Source: Celeribacter marinus (GTDB lineage: Bacteria; Pseudomonadota; Alphaproteobacteria; Rhodobacterales; Rhodobacteraceae). From it: a stretch of 64,000 nucleotides of DNA. The notes below the pieces were generated by a model. The model was not told where the DNA came from, ran no database searches, and was given only the letters and a program-made list of their open reading frames with translations. The stretch's first letter is position 1, and each line of letters opens with the position of its first letter. Below are positions 1 to 8,648 of this stretch, in pieces. The position numbers were made by a program, and so were the translations under genes. The stretch covers positions 2,494,932 to 2,558,931 of the forward strand of contig NZ_CP012023.1 of NCBI RefSeq assembly GCF_001308265.1. Direction: 5' to 3'.

Positions 1-600
1 GCGCGGCTCCATCGGTACGATCAGAACACGGTTGTCCATCACGGGTACGGTGACGCGGTGGGCGGCGGTGGCCATAACGGCGGCCACGGACGCCCCATCG
101 CCCTTTTCGTAGTCATAGGCGATATTTTCGGGGGCCTCATCGTGGATCTGTGGCCCGCCCGTCTCAAGACCGACATGCACAGGTAAATCATCAAAATCGA
201 ACGCGATTAGCTCGGCGGCATCTTTGGCCTGTGCCAGCGTCTCAGCAATCACACAGGCAATCGGCTCGCCCACGTAGCGCACGCGCCCCTCGGCCAGAAT
301 GGGGCGCTTGGGATCGGCGGCAGGTGTGCCATCGGCATTGGTGATCACCTCGCCCTTTTGATAGGGATGCAGGCCAATCTGTGCCAGATCGTCAAATGTC
401 AAAACCGCCAACACGCCCTCGGCGTCACGGGCATCCGACACATCTAGTTCGGTGATCTCGGCGTGGGCCACGGGCGAGCGCAGAATATAAGCAACGGCTG
501 ACCCCTCAGGGGCGATATCATCGACGTAGCGTCCACGTCCGGTCAAAAAACGCGTGTCTTCGCGGCGTTTCACGGGTTGGCTTTTTCCGAACTTATCCAT
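1..600 (-). CDS. Xanthine dehydrogenase/CoxL-family molybdopterin-binding subunit (N-terminal part)
   Basis: This 200-codon reading frame begins at ATG 600 and runs off the left edge without a stop. It is the N-terminus of the large subunit of the xanthine dehydrogenase / aldehyde oxidase / CoxL family, molybdenum hydroxylases that act with a FAD and a 2Fe-2S subunit. Visible family features are the opening KRREDTRFLTGRGRYVDDI block (residues about 9-27), SPVAHAEI near residue 47, and RVRYVGEPIACVIAET near 105. A GAAGGA ribosome site lies about 8 nt before the ATG. Only the first quarter of the protein is present, so the substrate (CO, aldehyde or another) cannot be told and no active-site residue is visible. 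The gene lies just after the terminator of the decarboxylase gene. Confidence 0.85.
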   Translation of the reverse strand, partial: MDKFGKSQPVKRREDTRFLTGRGRYVDDIAPEGSAVAYILRSPVAHAEITELDVSDARDAEGVLAVLTFDDLAQIGLHPYQKGEVITNADGTPAADPKRPILAEGRVRYVGEPIACVIAETLAQAKDAAELIAFDFDDLPVHVGLETGGPQIHDEAPENIAYDYEKGDGASVAAVMATAAHRVTVPVMDNRVLIVPMEPR

Positions 601-629
601 GGCGCAATCCTTCGTTGGGGCGAGACATG

Positions 630-664
630 AAAAACCCCGCTGCTACGTAAGAGTAGCGGCGGGG
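630..664 (-). terminator. Rho-independent terminator after the decarboxylase gene
   Basis: On the minus strand a 12-bp stem (653-664 pairing with 635-646, one G-T type mismatch) with a 6-nt loop is followed by TTTTT at 630-634. It ends the decarboxylase transcript and sits only about 30 nt before the next gene. The hairpin is flanked by a 13-nt direct repeat, GGGGCGAGACATG, at 617-629 and 661-673. Confidence 0.8.
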
Positions 665-720
665 CGAGACATGTAAAGGGCGCAGATGCGCAGGACGCGT
701 GTGCAGTTTGTACCGCGAAG

Positions 721-1887
721 TTAAGCCGCAAGTGCGCGCAGGGCGCAGGTCTGGCTTTGCACGATCTCAACGGTGAGGTTTCCAAACCCGTTAAAACGTG
801 TTGCGGTCGCCACAGAGTAGGCCCCGACACCGTAGAAGATCACGTGATCCTCTTCTTGCATATCGCATGGAAAGCCGATTTCGGACGGTAGTTTGTCGGT
901 GCTGTCACAGGTCGGGCCGAACACGGTGCGCAAGACGGGATCGCCGGTGCGCAGCTGCGCCTCGGGGCCGAATGCGTCGATACGGTCGATGACGCCAACG
1001 AGGTGCAGCTCGGACAATGCGCCGTAGATGCCATCATTAATGAACACATGTGCATCGTCGCGAATGGCGCGCACACGCGTGGCAAGCGCATAGCTTTCAG
1101 CCACAAGCGCACGGCCCGGCTCGCACACGAGTGCAGGACGATCCGCGCCAAAGGCCTCGTCGGTCACGCGGTCGATCAGCGCAAAGGTTGCGTCCAGCTG
1201 TGGGATCACATCGTTGAGACGGTGCGAGGGGAACCCGCCGCCCACGTTCAAGCGATTGATGCGCACGCCTGTGTCGCGTCCAATGCCCGCAGCGGCGTGG
1301 ATGTAGGACGCCCATGCCGCAGGGTCGGTGCACTGTGTGCCCGGATGGAAGGTGAGCGACACGGTAAAGCCAAGAGCCTGAGCACGCATGACAAGATCAC
1401 GGGCCAAATCAACAGTTGCGCCGAATTTCGCGCCAAAGTTATAGGCCGCGCCATCGACGGGCAGCTTGAAGCGCACAGCAATTTCCACGCCCTCGGACGG
1501 CACCAACTCGCCAAGTTTTTCCAACTCGGAGCGGCTATCGACGGAATAGGATTTCACACCTGCTTTTACGGCGTGTTTGATCTCGGAGCGCGAACGCACA
1601 GGGTTGTTGTAGTGCATTGCGGCATGGGGCGCGAGGCGCGCAATCGTGTCGATTTCAACGGGCGAGGCCACGTCAAAACCGCAGATACCTGCGTTTACGA
1701 GGTTCTGGAGCACAGCCTCATCTGGGTTTGCCTTGACCGCGTAGGTCACAAAACCCGGAAAGCCGGACAAGAAACGATGCGCGTTGGCCTGAAGGATTTC
1801 GGGCGAGAAAAACAGAACCGGATGCTCGGGAGCATGGTTGCGCAGGTAGTCAGCGGGCGATGCCCAGATATTGTTAGAGAGCCCCAT
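721..1887 (-). CDS. Type III PLP-dependent ornithine/lysine decarboxylase
   Basis: This 388-aa fold-type III PLP decarboxylase of the ODC/LysA superfamily probably makes putrescine from ornithine (or cadaverine from lysine) in the cytoplasm. AVKANP near residue 50 carries the PLP lysine (K52). The glycine loop NVGGGFPSH and CEPGRALVAES are the PLP-phosphate and substrate segments. GPTCDS near 325-330 is the ODC signature with the catalytic Cys, and it separates ODC from diaminopimelate decarboxylase. I chose ATG 1887 because GAAGGA sits 7 nt upstream; an upstream TTG in frame has no such site. The gene has a structured leader, a divergent Lrp-type regulator and its own terminator. Ornithine versus lysine preference is not decidable by eye. 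Confidence 0.9.
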   Translation of the reverse strand: MGLSNNIWASPADYLRNHAPEHPVLFFSPEILQANAHRFLSGFPGFVTYAVKANPDEAVLQNLVNAGICGFDVASPVEIDTIARLAPHAAMHYNNPVRSRSEIKHAVKAGVKSYSVDSRSELEKLGELVPSEGVEIAVRFKLPVDGAAYNFGAKFGATVDLARDLVMRAQALGFTVSLTFHPGTQCTDPAAWASYIHAAAGIGRDTGVRINRLNVGGGFPSHRLNDVIPQLDATFALIDRVTDEAFGADRPALVCEPGRALVAESYALATRVRAIRDDAHVFINDGIYGALSELHLVGVIDRIDAFGPEAQLRTGDPVLRTVFGPTCDSTDKLPSEIGFPCDMQEEDHVIFYGVGAYSVATATRFNGFGNLTVEIVQSQTCALRALAA

Positions 1888-1924
1888 CAGCGTATCCTTC
1901 ACCAACAAGGCGCAGCCACTCTCT

Positions 1925-2090
1925 TACCCGGGAGAACCGGTTGGGATTGCGCTTACGCGATTATCCTTAAGCGCTCCCCGTTGCTCGTTTTGAGCAGTGG
2001 GGTCTACGCCTCAACCAGGCCTGGTGCGGGACCGCGTGAGCACCGTTTGAGATGCCGTGCGACCGTCCGTTGGTCCTGAAACAGTGATCG
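1925..2090 (-). ncRNA. speF-like structured leader RNA upstream of the decarboxylase
   Basis: The 360-nt space between the decarboxylase and the Lrp gene holds a run of hairpins on the decarboxylase strand: GCGCTTA/TAAGCGC (1949-1955 with 1968-1974), TGCTC/GAGCA (1982-1986 with 1992-1996) inside a CCCC/GGGG stem (1976-1979 with 1999-2002), and GGTGC/GCACC further 5'. The 5' part contains GGACGGTCGCACGGCATCTC (about 2052-2071). This looks like the speF RNA motif that precedes decarboxylase genes in alphaproteobacteria. Position and gene partner fit; the identity comes from memory of the motif, not from a covariance-model hit. The remainder up to 2247 would hold the two divergent promoters. Confidence 0.6.
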
Positions 2091-2247
2091 CTATATGCGT
2101 GCTAAATTTGACGATCAAAAGAGTTGAAACGTGCGGAATGGTGGACAGTTTGTATGTTTGTGTGGTTAAATTGATAGATGACATTACGTCAGCCCATGTG
2201 AGCCGCTCAAATCATAGGCAAAACCTGCACACCAAAGGACCACATCA

Positions 2248-2679
2248 ATGGACGATCTCGACCAAAAGATTCTCTCGGCACTCGCCGTTGACAGCTCCAC
2301 CTCTGTGTCGCGACTGGCGCGCCGGTTCAAAGTGGCGCGCTCTACCGTCCAAGCCCGATTGGAGAAAATGGAGACGAACGGTACAATCGCGGGCTACACG
2401 ATCAAGCTTGGCGATGTGATTTTGGCGCGCCGTGTGCGCGCCACCGTCCTCATTGAATGCGAGGCCCGCACAACCGCGTCCGTGGTTGTGAAACTCAAGG
2501 CGATTCCCGAGGTTGTCATGGTGGCGACCGCCACGGGGCGCGTTGATTTAATTGCCGAGCTTGCGTGCGAATCCACCGAAGAGATCGACACCACACTCGA
2601 ACAGATCAGCGCGATTAGCAGTGTTCATGACATTGAAAGCCTGATTCACCTCTCAACGAAATTTGACCGTTCCATCTAA
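2248..2679 (+). CDS. Lrp/AsnC-family transcriptional regulator
   Basis: This 143-aa protein has an N-terminal winged helix-turn-helix (residues 1-50, with VSRLARRFKVARSTVQARLEKM) and a C-terminal RAM effector domain typical of feast/famine regulators. AAAGGA lies about 10 nt before ATG 2248. It is transcribed away from the ornithine/lysine decarboxylase gene, so control of that gene in response to a basic amino acid is a reasonable inference. Length and domain order are normal for the family. Confidence 0.9.
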   Translation: MDDLDQKILSALAVDSSTSVSRLARRFKVARSTVQARLEKMETNGTIAGYTIKLGDVILARRVRATVLIECEARTTASVVVKLKAIPEVVMVATATGRVDLIAELACESTEEIDTTLEQISAISSVHDIESLIHLSTKFDRSI

Positions 2680-2823
2680 CGCCGCTCTGATCGTGCCCGC
2701 CCGTTTTTGATGGCGATTTAGCGCAGCTGCGCCCACAATGCGTGCAGGTTTCGCCCTTTCCCTCAAGGTCCACGCACGGTAAACAACGCGGGATCAATGA
2801 ATGACGTGCAGGCGGTAAGAACG

Positions 2824-5800
2824 ATGGCGATGGAAAAGACTTTTGACGCAAATGAAGCCGAACAGCGGATTTATGACGCTTGGGAGGCCGCAGGCGCCTT
2901 TAAGGCGGGCGCACATGCGAGCCGCGAGGAGACGTTTACCGTCATGATCCCGCCGCCCAACGTGACGGGCGCGTTGCACGTAGGTCACGCATTTAACAAC
3001 ACAATTCAGGATATTCTGGTGCGTTGGCACCGCATGCGCGGCTTTGACACGCTGTGGCAACCTGGTCAGGATCACGCAGGGATCGCGACCCAGTTGATGG
3101 TCGAAAAAGAATTGGCCAAGTCGGGTCAAAAGCGCACGGATTTCACGCGCCCCGAATTTTTAGAGAAGGTTTGGGAGTGGAAAGGCCAGTACGGCGCGAC
3201 CATTATCAACCAACTCAAACGCCTCGGCTCATCATGTGACTGGAGCCGCAACGCCTTTACCATGTCGGGCGCGCCGAACGCTCCCGCAGGCGAAGAGGGC
3301 AATTTCCACGATGCCGTGATCAAGGTGTTCGTGGACATGCACGCCAAGGGTCTGATCTATCGCGGCAAGCGCCTTGTGAACTGGGACCCGCATTTCGAGA
3401 CGGCGATCTCCGATCTCGAAGTGGAGAACATTGAGACCCCCGGTCACATGTGGCATTTCAAATATCCGCTCGCCGGTGGTGCCACCTATACCTATGTCGA
3501 GAAAGACGAAGACGGCAATGTGGTGCTGTCCGAGGAGCGCGACTATATCGCAATCGCCACCACGCGGCCCGAGACGATGCTGGGGGATGGTGCGGTCGCC
3601 GTGCATCCCGATGACGCACGTTATGCGTCGATTGTCGGTACGCTGTGCGAAATTCCGGTGGGGCCAAAAGAGCACCGCCGCCTGATCCCGATTATCACCG
3701 ACGAATACCCTGACATGGCCTTTGGCTCTGGTGCGGTGAAAATCACCGGTGCGCATGATTTCAACGACTACCAAGTGGCCAAACGCGCCAACCTGCCGCT
3801 GTACCGTCTCATGGACACGCGCGGCGCGCTGCGTGAGGACGGGTTGTCACACGCCGACAGCGCGCTGTTGGCCGCCGAGATCGCGGGGGGCAAGCCCTTC
3901 ACCGAGAACGAGGTCGACACCATCAACCTCGTCCCCGATGCGCTACGTGGCATGGACCGTTTTGAGGCCCGCAAAGCGGTGGTCGATCAGATCAATGCCG
4001 AAGGTCTGGCCGTGATGACCACCGTCACACGCACCGTCAAAGACGATGAGGGCACCGAAACCGAGGTGTCCGAGGTTGTCCCATACGTTGAGGACAAGCC
4101 GATCATGCAGCCGTTTGGCGACCGCTCAAAGGTTGTGATCGAGCCGATGCTGACCGACCAGTGGTATGTGGACGCCGAGAAAATCGTCGGTCCCGCACTT
4201 GACGCTGTGCGGGATGGGCGCACCAAGATCATGCCCGAGAGTGGCGAAAAGGTGTATTTTCACTGGCTTGAAAACATCGAGCCATGGTGCATCTCGCGTC
4301 AATTGTGGTGGGGGCATCAGATTCCGGTTTGGTATGGTCTCGATCTGTCCGCGCCCGATTTCAAGGACGACGAGGGCGATGGCGCGTTGGACGAGGTGGA
4401 ACTGTTCCGCCTGTTGACTGCGGGCGGCATGTTGCATGTCGGTGCCGTGCATCACTGCGCCACCGATTTCGCAGGGGTCCAAGACGCCTTTATGGGCGAG
4501 ATTGCCGACATCCCCACCCCGCTCAACCATTGCCGCATCGTCGAGGTGGCCAGCCGCCAAGAGGCGGTTGAAACCTTTGCCGAGGCCCTCGCCGCCTATA
4601 ACGTCAGTCAAGATCCGACCAAATTGGTCTACCCCGTCTGGCGCGACCCCGATGTTTTGGACACGTGGTTCTCGTCGGGCCTTTGGCCGATTGGCACGCT
4701 CGGGTGGCCCGAGTGGGATGAAAGCACGTCGAAATACTTCTCCACGGATGTGCTCGTAACGGGTCAGGATATCCTGTTCTTCTGGGTTGCGCGGATGATG
4801 ATGATGCAATTGGCCGTGGTGGACGAGGTTCCGTTCCACACCGTCTACCTGCACCAACTCGTGCGCGACGAAAAGGGCAAGAAAATGTCCAAAACCACGG
4901 GCAACGTCATTGATCCACTTGAGATCATTGACGAATACGGGGCGGATGCGCTGCGCTTTACCAATGCGTCTATGGCGTCGATTGGCGGTGTGCTCAAACT
5001 GTCCGAGGACCGGATCAAGGGCTATCGCAACTTCACCACCAAGATCTGGAATGCGGCGCGGTTTGCCGAGATGAACGAGGTGTTCGACAATTACGATCCC
5101 GCCGTGATGCCCGCGCCCACCGCCACGGTGAACAAATGGATCATCGGCGAAACCGCCAAGGTCCGCGCCACAGTGGATCAGGCGTTCGACGACTACCGGT
5201 TCAACGATGCCGCAAACGCGCTCTATGCCTTTGTGTGGGGCAAATTCTGTGACTGGTACGTCGAACTGGCCAAGCCGTTGTTCTATGACGGTGACGACGC
5301 AACACTGGCGGAAACCCGTCAAACGATGGGGTGGGTTCTAGACCAAGCACTGACCATGTTGCACCCGATCATGCCGTTCATCACCGAGGAACTGTGGTCC
5401 AACATCAAATCCGGTCGCGACATGTTGGCCGTGTCCGATTGGCCAACTTATGGCGCGGAATTGGTGGACGCCGAGGCCGACCGCGAAATGAATTGGGTGA
5501 TTGATCTCATCGAGAGCATCCGTTCCAGCCGCGCCGAAGTGCACGTGCCTGCGGGTTTGAAAATCCCGATGGTTCAGGTGGAGTTGGACGCTGCGGGGAA
5601 AACCGCATGGGCCAACAACGAGGCGCTCATCCTGAAACTGGCGCGTATCGACACGCTCACCGAGGGTGCAATGCCCAAAGGGTCGATCACCATTTCCGTG
5701 GCGGGCGGCACGTTTGCGCTGCCCTTGGCCGGTGTGATTGATATCGCTGAGGAAAAAGCCCGTCTGGAGAAGGTTCTGGGTAAATTGACCAAAGAGCTAG

Positions 5801-5949
5801 GGGGATTGCGCGGGCGTTTGAACAACCCAAAATTCGTGGCCTCCGCACCCGATGAGGTTGTGGCCGAAGCCACCGAAAACCTTGCGGCCCGCGAAGAGGA
5901 AGAGGGCAAGATCAAAGCGGCACTCGCCCGTTTGGCCGAAATCGGCTAA
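2824..5949 (+). CDS. valS: Valyl-tRNA synthetase
   Basis: This 1041-aa class I aminoacyl-tRNA synthetase charges tRNA-Val. The HIGH motif is HVGH (residues 52-55) within [14 protein letters not shown], and the KMSKS motif is KMSKT near residue 687. A C-terminal anticodon-binding domain and a terminal coiled coil ([20 protein letters not shown] onward) complete the ValRS layout. Two upstream in-frame starts exist (2797, and a second ATG at 2830). I favour 2824 because homologues begin with MEKTFDA-like sequence. A terminator follows the gene. Confidence 0.97.
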   Translation: MAMEKTFDANEAEQRIYDAWEAAGAFKAGAHASREETFTVMIPPPNVTGALHVGHAFNNTIQDILVRWHRMRGFDTLWQPGQDHAGIATQLMVEKELAKSGQKRTDFTRPEFLEKVWEWKGQYGATIINQLKRLGSSCDWSRNAFTMSGAPNAPAGEEGNFHDAVIKVFVDMHAKGLIYRGKRLVNWDPHFETAISDLEVENIETPGHMWHFKYPLAGGATYTYVEKDEDGNVVLSEERDYIAIATTRPETMLGDGAVAVHPDDARYASIVGTLCEIPVGPKEHRRLIPIITDEYPDMAFGSGAVKITGAHDFNDYQVAKRANLPLYRLMDTRGALREDGLSHADSALLAAEIAGGKPFTENEVDTINLVPDALRGMDRFEARKAVVDQINAEGLAVMTTVTRTVKDDEGTETEVSEVVPYVEDKPIMQPFGDRSKVVIEPMLTDQWYVDAEKIVGPALDAVRDGRTKIMPESGEKVYFHWLENIEPWCISRQLWWGHQIPVWYGLDLSAPDFKDDEGDGALDEVELFRLLTAGGMLHVGAVHHCATDFAGVQDAFMGEIADIPTPLNHCRIVEVASRQEAVETFAEALAAYNVSQDPTKLVYPVWRDPDVLDTWFSSGLWPIGTLGWPEWDESTSKYFSTDVLVTGQDILFFWVARMMMMQLAVVDEVPFHTVYLHQLVRDEKGKKMSKTTGNVIDPLEIIDEYGADALRFTNASMASIGGVLKLSEDRIKGYRNFTTKIWNAARFAEMNEVFDNYDPAVMPAPTATVNKWIIGETAKVRATVDQAFDDYRFNDAANALYAFVWGKFCDWYVELAKPLFYDGDDATLAETRQTMGWVLDQALTMLHPIMPFITEELWSNIKSGRDMLAVSDWPTYGAELVDAEADREMNWVIDLIESIRSSRAEVHVPAGLKIPMVQVELDAAGKTAWANNEALILKLARIDTLTEGAMPKGSITISVAGGTFALPLAGVIDIAEEKARLEKVLGKLTKELGGLRGRLNNPKFVASAPDEVVAEATENLAAREEEEGKIKAALARLAEIG

Positions 5950-5980
5950 GCGCCTGCGCGCCTGTGCCACCTGATATGAC

Positions 5981-6007
5981 GCCTCGCCCTCACGGGCGGG
6001 GCTTTTT
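5981..6007 (+). terminator. Rho-independent terminator after valS
   Basis: A GC-rich hairpin (GCCTCGCCC, loop TCAC, GGGCGGGGC) is followed by TTTTT at about 6003-6007, 30 nt after the valS stop. Confidence 0.85.
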
Positions 6008-6064
6008 CAATGGTGCGGCCCACGTGGACTTGCAGCGGACGCGCAAACCCGTCATCCAGTTGTC

Positions 6065-7180
6065 ATGACATTTCTTACACCCGATCCGCGCCAAACGGCG
6101 CTCGCCCAAACCCTAGCCGCCACCGTGCCATTTGTTGCCCCCGAGGCGATGGAGAGTGCACGCGGCGCCCCATTTGACGCGCGCCTTGGGGCCAATGAAT
6201 TGTCGTTTGGTTCCTCACCTGCGGCGGTGGCGGCCATGCAGGCTGAACTGGGTGCGATTTGGAAATACGGCATTCCTGACAACGCGCCACTCATTGACGC
6301 GCTGAGCGCACATTACGCGGTGGATAGCGCGTGCTTTACCTTGGGCGAGGGCATCGACGGTTTGCTCGGAAATTTGGTGCGGCTCTATGTGGCATCGGGC
6401 GATGCGGTTGTGACCTCCGCAGGGTCATACCCCACCTTCAACTACCATGTTGCGGGGTTTGGCGGAGTGCTGCACACGGTTCCCTACAAAGACGATTTCG
6501 AAGACCCCGAGGCCTTAATTGCCAAGGCGCGCGAGGTGGGCGCAAAACTGGTCTACCTGTCCAATCCGAACAATCCGATGGGATCGGTGCATACCGCGCA
6601 AACCGTGCAAGATATGATCGAGGCCGTGCCTGACGGGTGCCTATTGGTCCTCGACGAAGCTTACACCGAATTTGCGGCGGCAGACACGCGGCCACCGTTA
6701 GACCCAAGCGACAAACGCGTGATCCGTTTTCGTACATTTTCAAAAGCTTACGGAATGGCGGGCGCGCGCGTTGCCTATGGCATTTCACACCCGAGCATCA
6801 CGCGTAGCTTTGACAAGGTGCGCAATCATTTTGGCGTCAACCGTGTGGCGCTTGCGGGGGCTGTGGCGGCTCTTGGCGATGCGGATTATTTGATGCAGAC
6901 CGTGCAAAGAATCGCGGCGGGTCGCGCGCAACTTGTACAAATCGCACAAGACAACGGATTGACGCCCCTGCCCTCGGCTACGAATTTTATCACGATGGAC
7001 TGTGGGAGCGGTGGCGATTATGCCCGCGCACTTTTGGCGGCATTGGCCAAGCGCGGTGTGTTTGTCCGCATGCCCGCGATTGTCCCCCTTGATCGCTGTA
7101 TTCGCGTGTCAGTCGGCTTGCCCCACGAGATTGATGTGTTTGCCGAGCGCCTACCATTGGCGCTCGGCGACATCGCCTAA
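6065..7180 (+). CDS. Class I/II PLP aminotransferase, histidinol-phosphate aminotransferase-like
   Basis: This 371-aa fold-type I aminotransferase resembles HisC. It shows the LGANE start of the substrate pocket (about 40), YLSNPNNPMG near 160-170, DEAYTEF near 200 (PLP pyridine Asp), and FSKAYGMAGARVAYG with the PLP lysine near 227. A C-terminal RVSVGLP block carries the carboxylate-binding arginine. Such proteins may act on histidinol phosphate or on aromatic amino acids. No his genes are nearby, so the substrate is open. It converges with the next gene, and the two stop codons overlap at 7177-7180. Confidence 0.85.
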   Translation: MTFLTPDPRQTALAQTLAATVPFVAPEAMESARGAPFDARLGANELSFGSSPAAVAAMQAELGAIWKYGIPDNAPLIDALSAHYAVDSACFTLGEGIDGLLGNLVRLYVASGDAVVTSAGSYPTFNYHVAGFGGVLHTVPYKDDFEDPEALIAKAREVGAKLVYLSNPNNPMGSVHTAQTVQDMIEAVPDGCLLVLDEAYTEFAAADTRPPLDPSDKRVIRFRTFSKAYGMAGARVAYGISHPSITRSFDKVRNHFGVNRVALAGAVAALGDADYLMQTVQRIAAGRAQLVQIAQDNGLTPLPSATNFITMDCGSGGDYARALLAALAKRGVFVRMPAIVPLDRCIRVSVGLPHEIDVFAERLPLALGDIA

Positions 7181-8424
7181 CCGCAGCAACCGCCAGTGTT
7201 TTCGGACGGTGCGACACGGGCCTGAGTGCCGATTTGTGACAAGAAGGACGAGGCGGCAACAGACCCGCCTATACCGTGTGGAATATCGAGTGCGGTGAAC
7301 GAAGTCTCGATCGCGCCAACGATGCCAAGGACCATATGCGCATTGATGTGGCCCATGTGGCCGATCCGGAAATAGCCGTGGGATTCATCCGATCCAATTG
7401 CGCCGAACCCCAATGAAATGCCCAATGTAATACCGAGGTTCTCGGTCAACCAGTCGCGCAGGCGTGTCCCATCGCCATTGCCTAAATTGAGTGTCGTGAC
7501 CGCGTGCGAGCGATGCGCAGGATCGGTGATGTTGAACCGCAATGCGCCATCCGATCCCCATTGATCAATCGCCGCCCAATAGGCTCCCGCAAGGGTGGCA
7601 TGACGCGCCCAAACGTTTTCAAGCCCCTCATCAAGGATCATATCAACCGCTTGGCGCAGGCCGTAAATATGGTGGGTGGGCGGTGTGCCATCGAAATATT
7701 CATAGAGGTGAAACGGCTCGGCGCGCGTGGTCCAATCCCAATAGGGGGTGCGCAGATTGGCGGCTTTGCCCTCTGAAAATGCCTTGTCCGAGAACCAGAC
7801 AAACCCCATGCCCGGAGGCGTCATCAGACCTTTTTGACTGGCGGCAATCATGACATCGACGCCCCATGCGTCCATCTCAAAGCGATCACAGCCAAGCGAG
7901 GCGATACAATCCACCGCGAATACGGCCGGATGACCCGCGGCGTCTATGGCCTTGCGCATGGCGGCAATGTCGTTGCGCACAGAGGTCGCAGTATCGACAT
8001 GCACGGTCATAACCGCCTTGATCGTGTGGGTGGTATCGGCGCGCAACGCGGCCTCAAGCTGTGCCGGATCAACGGGCGCATGTTTGCCAAAATCAAGGGT
8101 CTCGACCTCAAGGCCCAAACGCGTGGCCACATCCGCCCAACCCACACCAAAATTGCCCGTTAGACAGACCAGAACCTTATCGCCGCGCGACACCATATTG
8201 GTCAAAGACGCCTCCCACAGGCCATGCCCGTTGGAAATATACATCGCCATGTGGCCCGAGGTGCCCGCAATTGTTTTCAGGTCCGGCACGAGGCCATGCG
8301 TGATATCGACCAACTCGCCCGTATAAATATTTGGTGCGGGACGGTGCATGGCCTGAAGAACGGGATCGGGAATGACCGAAGGACCGGGAATAGCGAGATA
8401 GTGACGACCATTGGCAAGCGACAT
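7177..8424 (-). CDS. Class V aminotransferase, serine/alanine-glyoxylate aminotransferase type
   Basis: This 415-aa class V PLP aminotransferase is of the serine-glyoxylate / alanine-glyoxylate type, converting glyoxylate to glycine. Features are AIPGPSVIPDPVL near the N-terminus, the GTSGHMAMY segment, DCIASLG near 170, and SQKGLMTPPGMGF with the PLP lysine near 197. The C-terminus ends in an unusual GGCCG tail. I start at ATG 8424 (MSLANGRHY), which has AAGG about 9 nt upstream; a start 12 codons earlier lacks one. It is tail-to-tail with the preceding aminotransferase. Roseobacters use such enzymes in one-carbon and photorespiratory-type glyoxylate metabolism. Confidence 0.85.
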   Translation of the reverse strand: MSLANGRHYLAIPGPSVIPDPVLQAMHRPAPNIYTGELVDITHGLVPDLKTIAGTSGHMAMYISNGHGLWEASLTNMVSRGDKVLVCLTGNFGVGWADVATRLGLEVETLDFGKHAPVDPAQLEAALRADTTHTIKAVMTVHVDTATSVRNDIAAMRKAIDAAGHPAVFAVDCIASLGCDRFEMDAWGVDVMIAASQKGLMTPPGMGFVWFSDKAFSEGKAANLRTPYWDWTTRAEPFHLYEYFDGTPPTHHIYGLRQAVDMILDEGLENVWARHATLAGAYWAAIDQWGSDGALRFNITDPAHRSHAVTTLNLGNGDGTRLRDWLTENLGITLGISLGFGAIGSDESHGYFRIGHMGHINAHMVLGIVGAIETSFTALDIPHGIGGSVAASSFLSQIGTQARVAPSENTGGCCG

Positions 8425-8648
8425 GGGGCAGTGACCTTTTTGATGGGGTGTCGAAAACACTGTCGTGTGACACGATAAAAATCACACCTGACGTGCGTAC
8501 CCCTCCCGAAACGACACGTCAATTCCACACCCCACGCGACACGGACGCGCAGGCGCAGACCTGCACCGCTTGAAGCGGGGCGCACGAGGCGGTAAACCCG
8601 TTCAACACAGGTGCTACTTTTGTGCCTCAAATCCGTGACGGAGTTTTC

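Noticed and set aside
1003..2079. 358-codon open frame on the plus strand over the decarboxylase gene
   Set aside because: Antisense to a clearly conserved enzyme and to its leader; composition is that of a mirrored GC-rich gene with no domain.
4126..5322. 398-codon open frame on the minus strand inside valS
   Set aside because: Shadow of valS; no family resemblance and no ribosome site.
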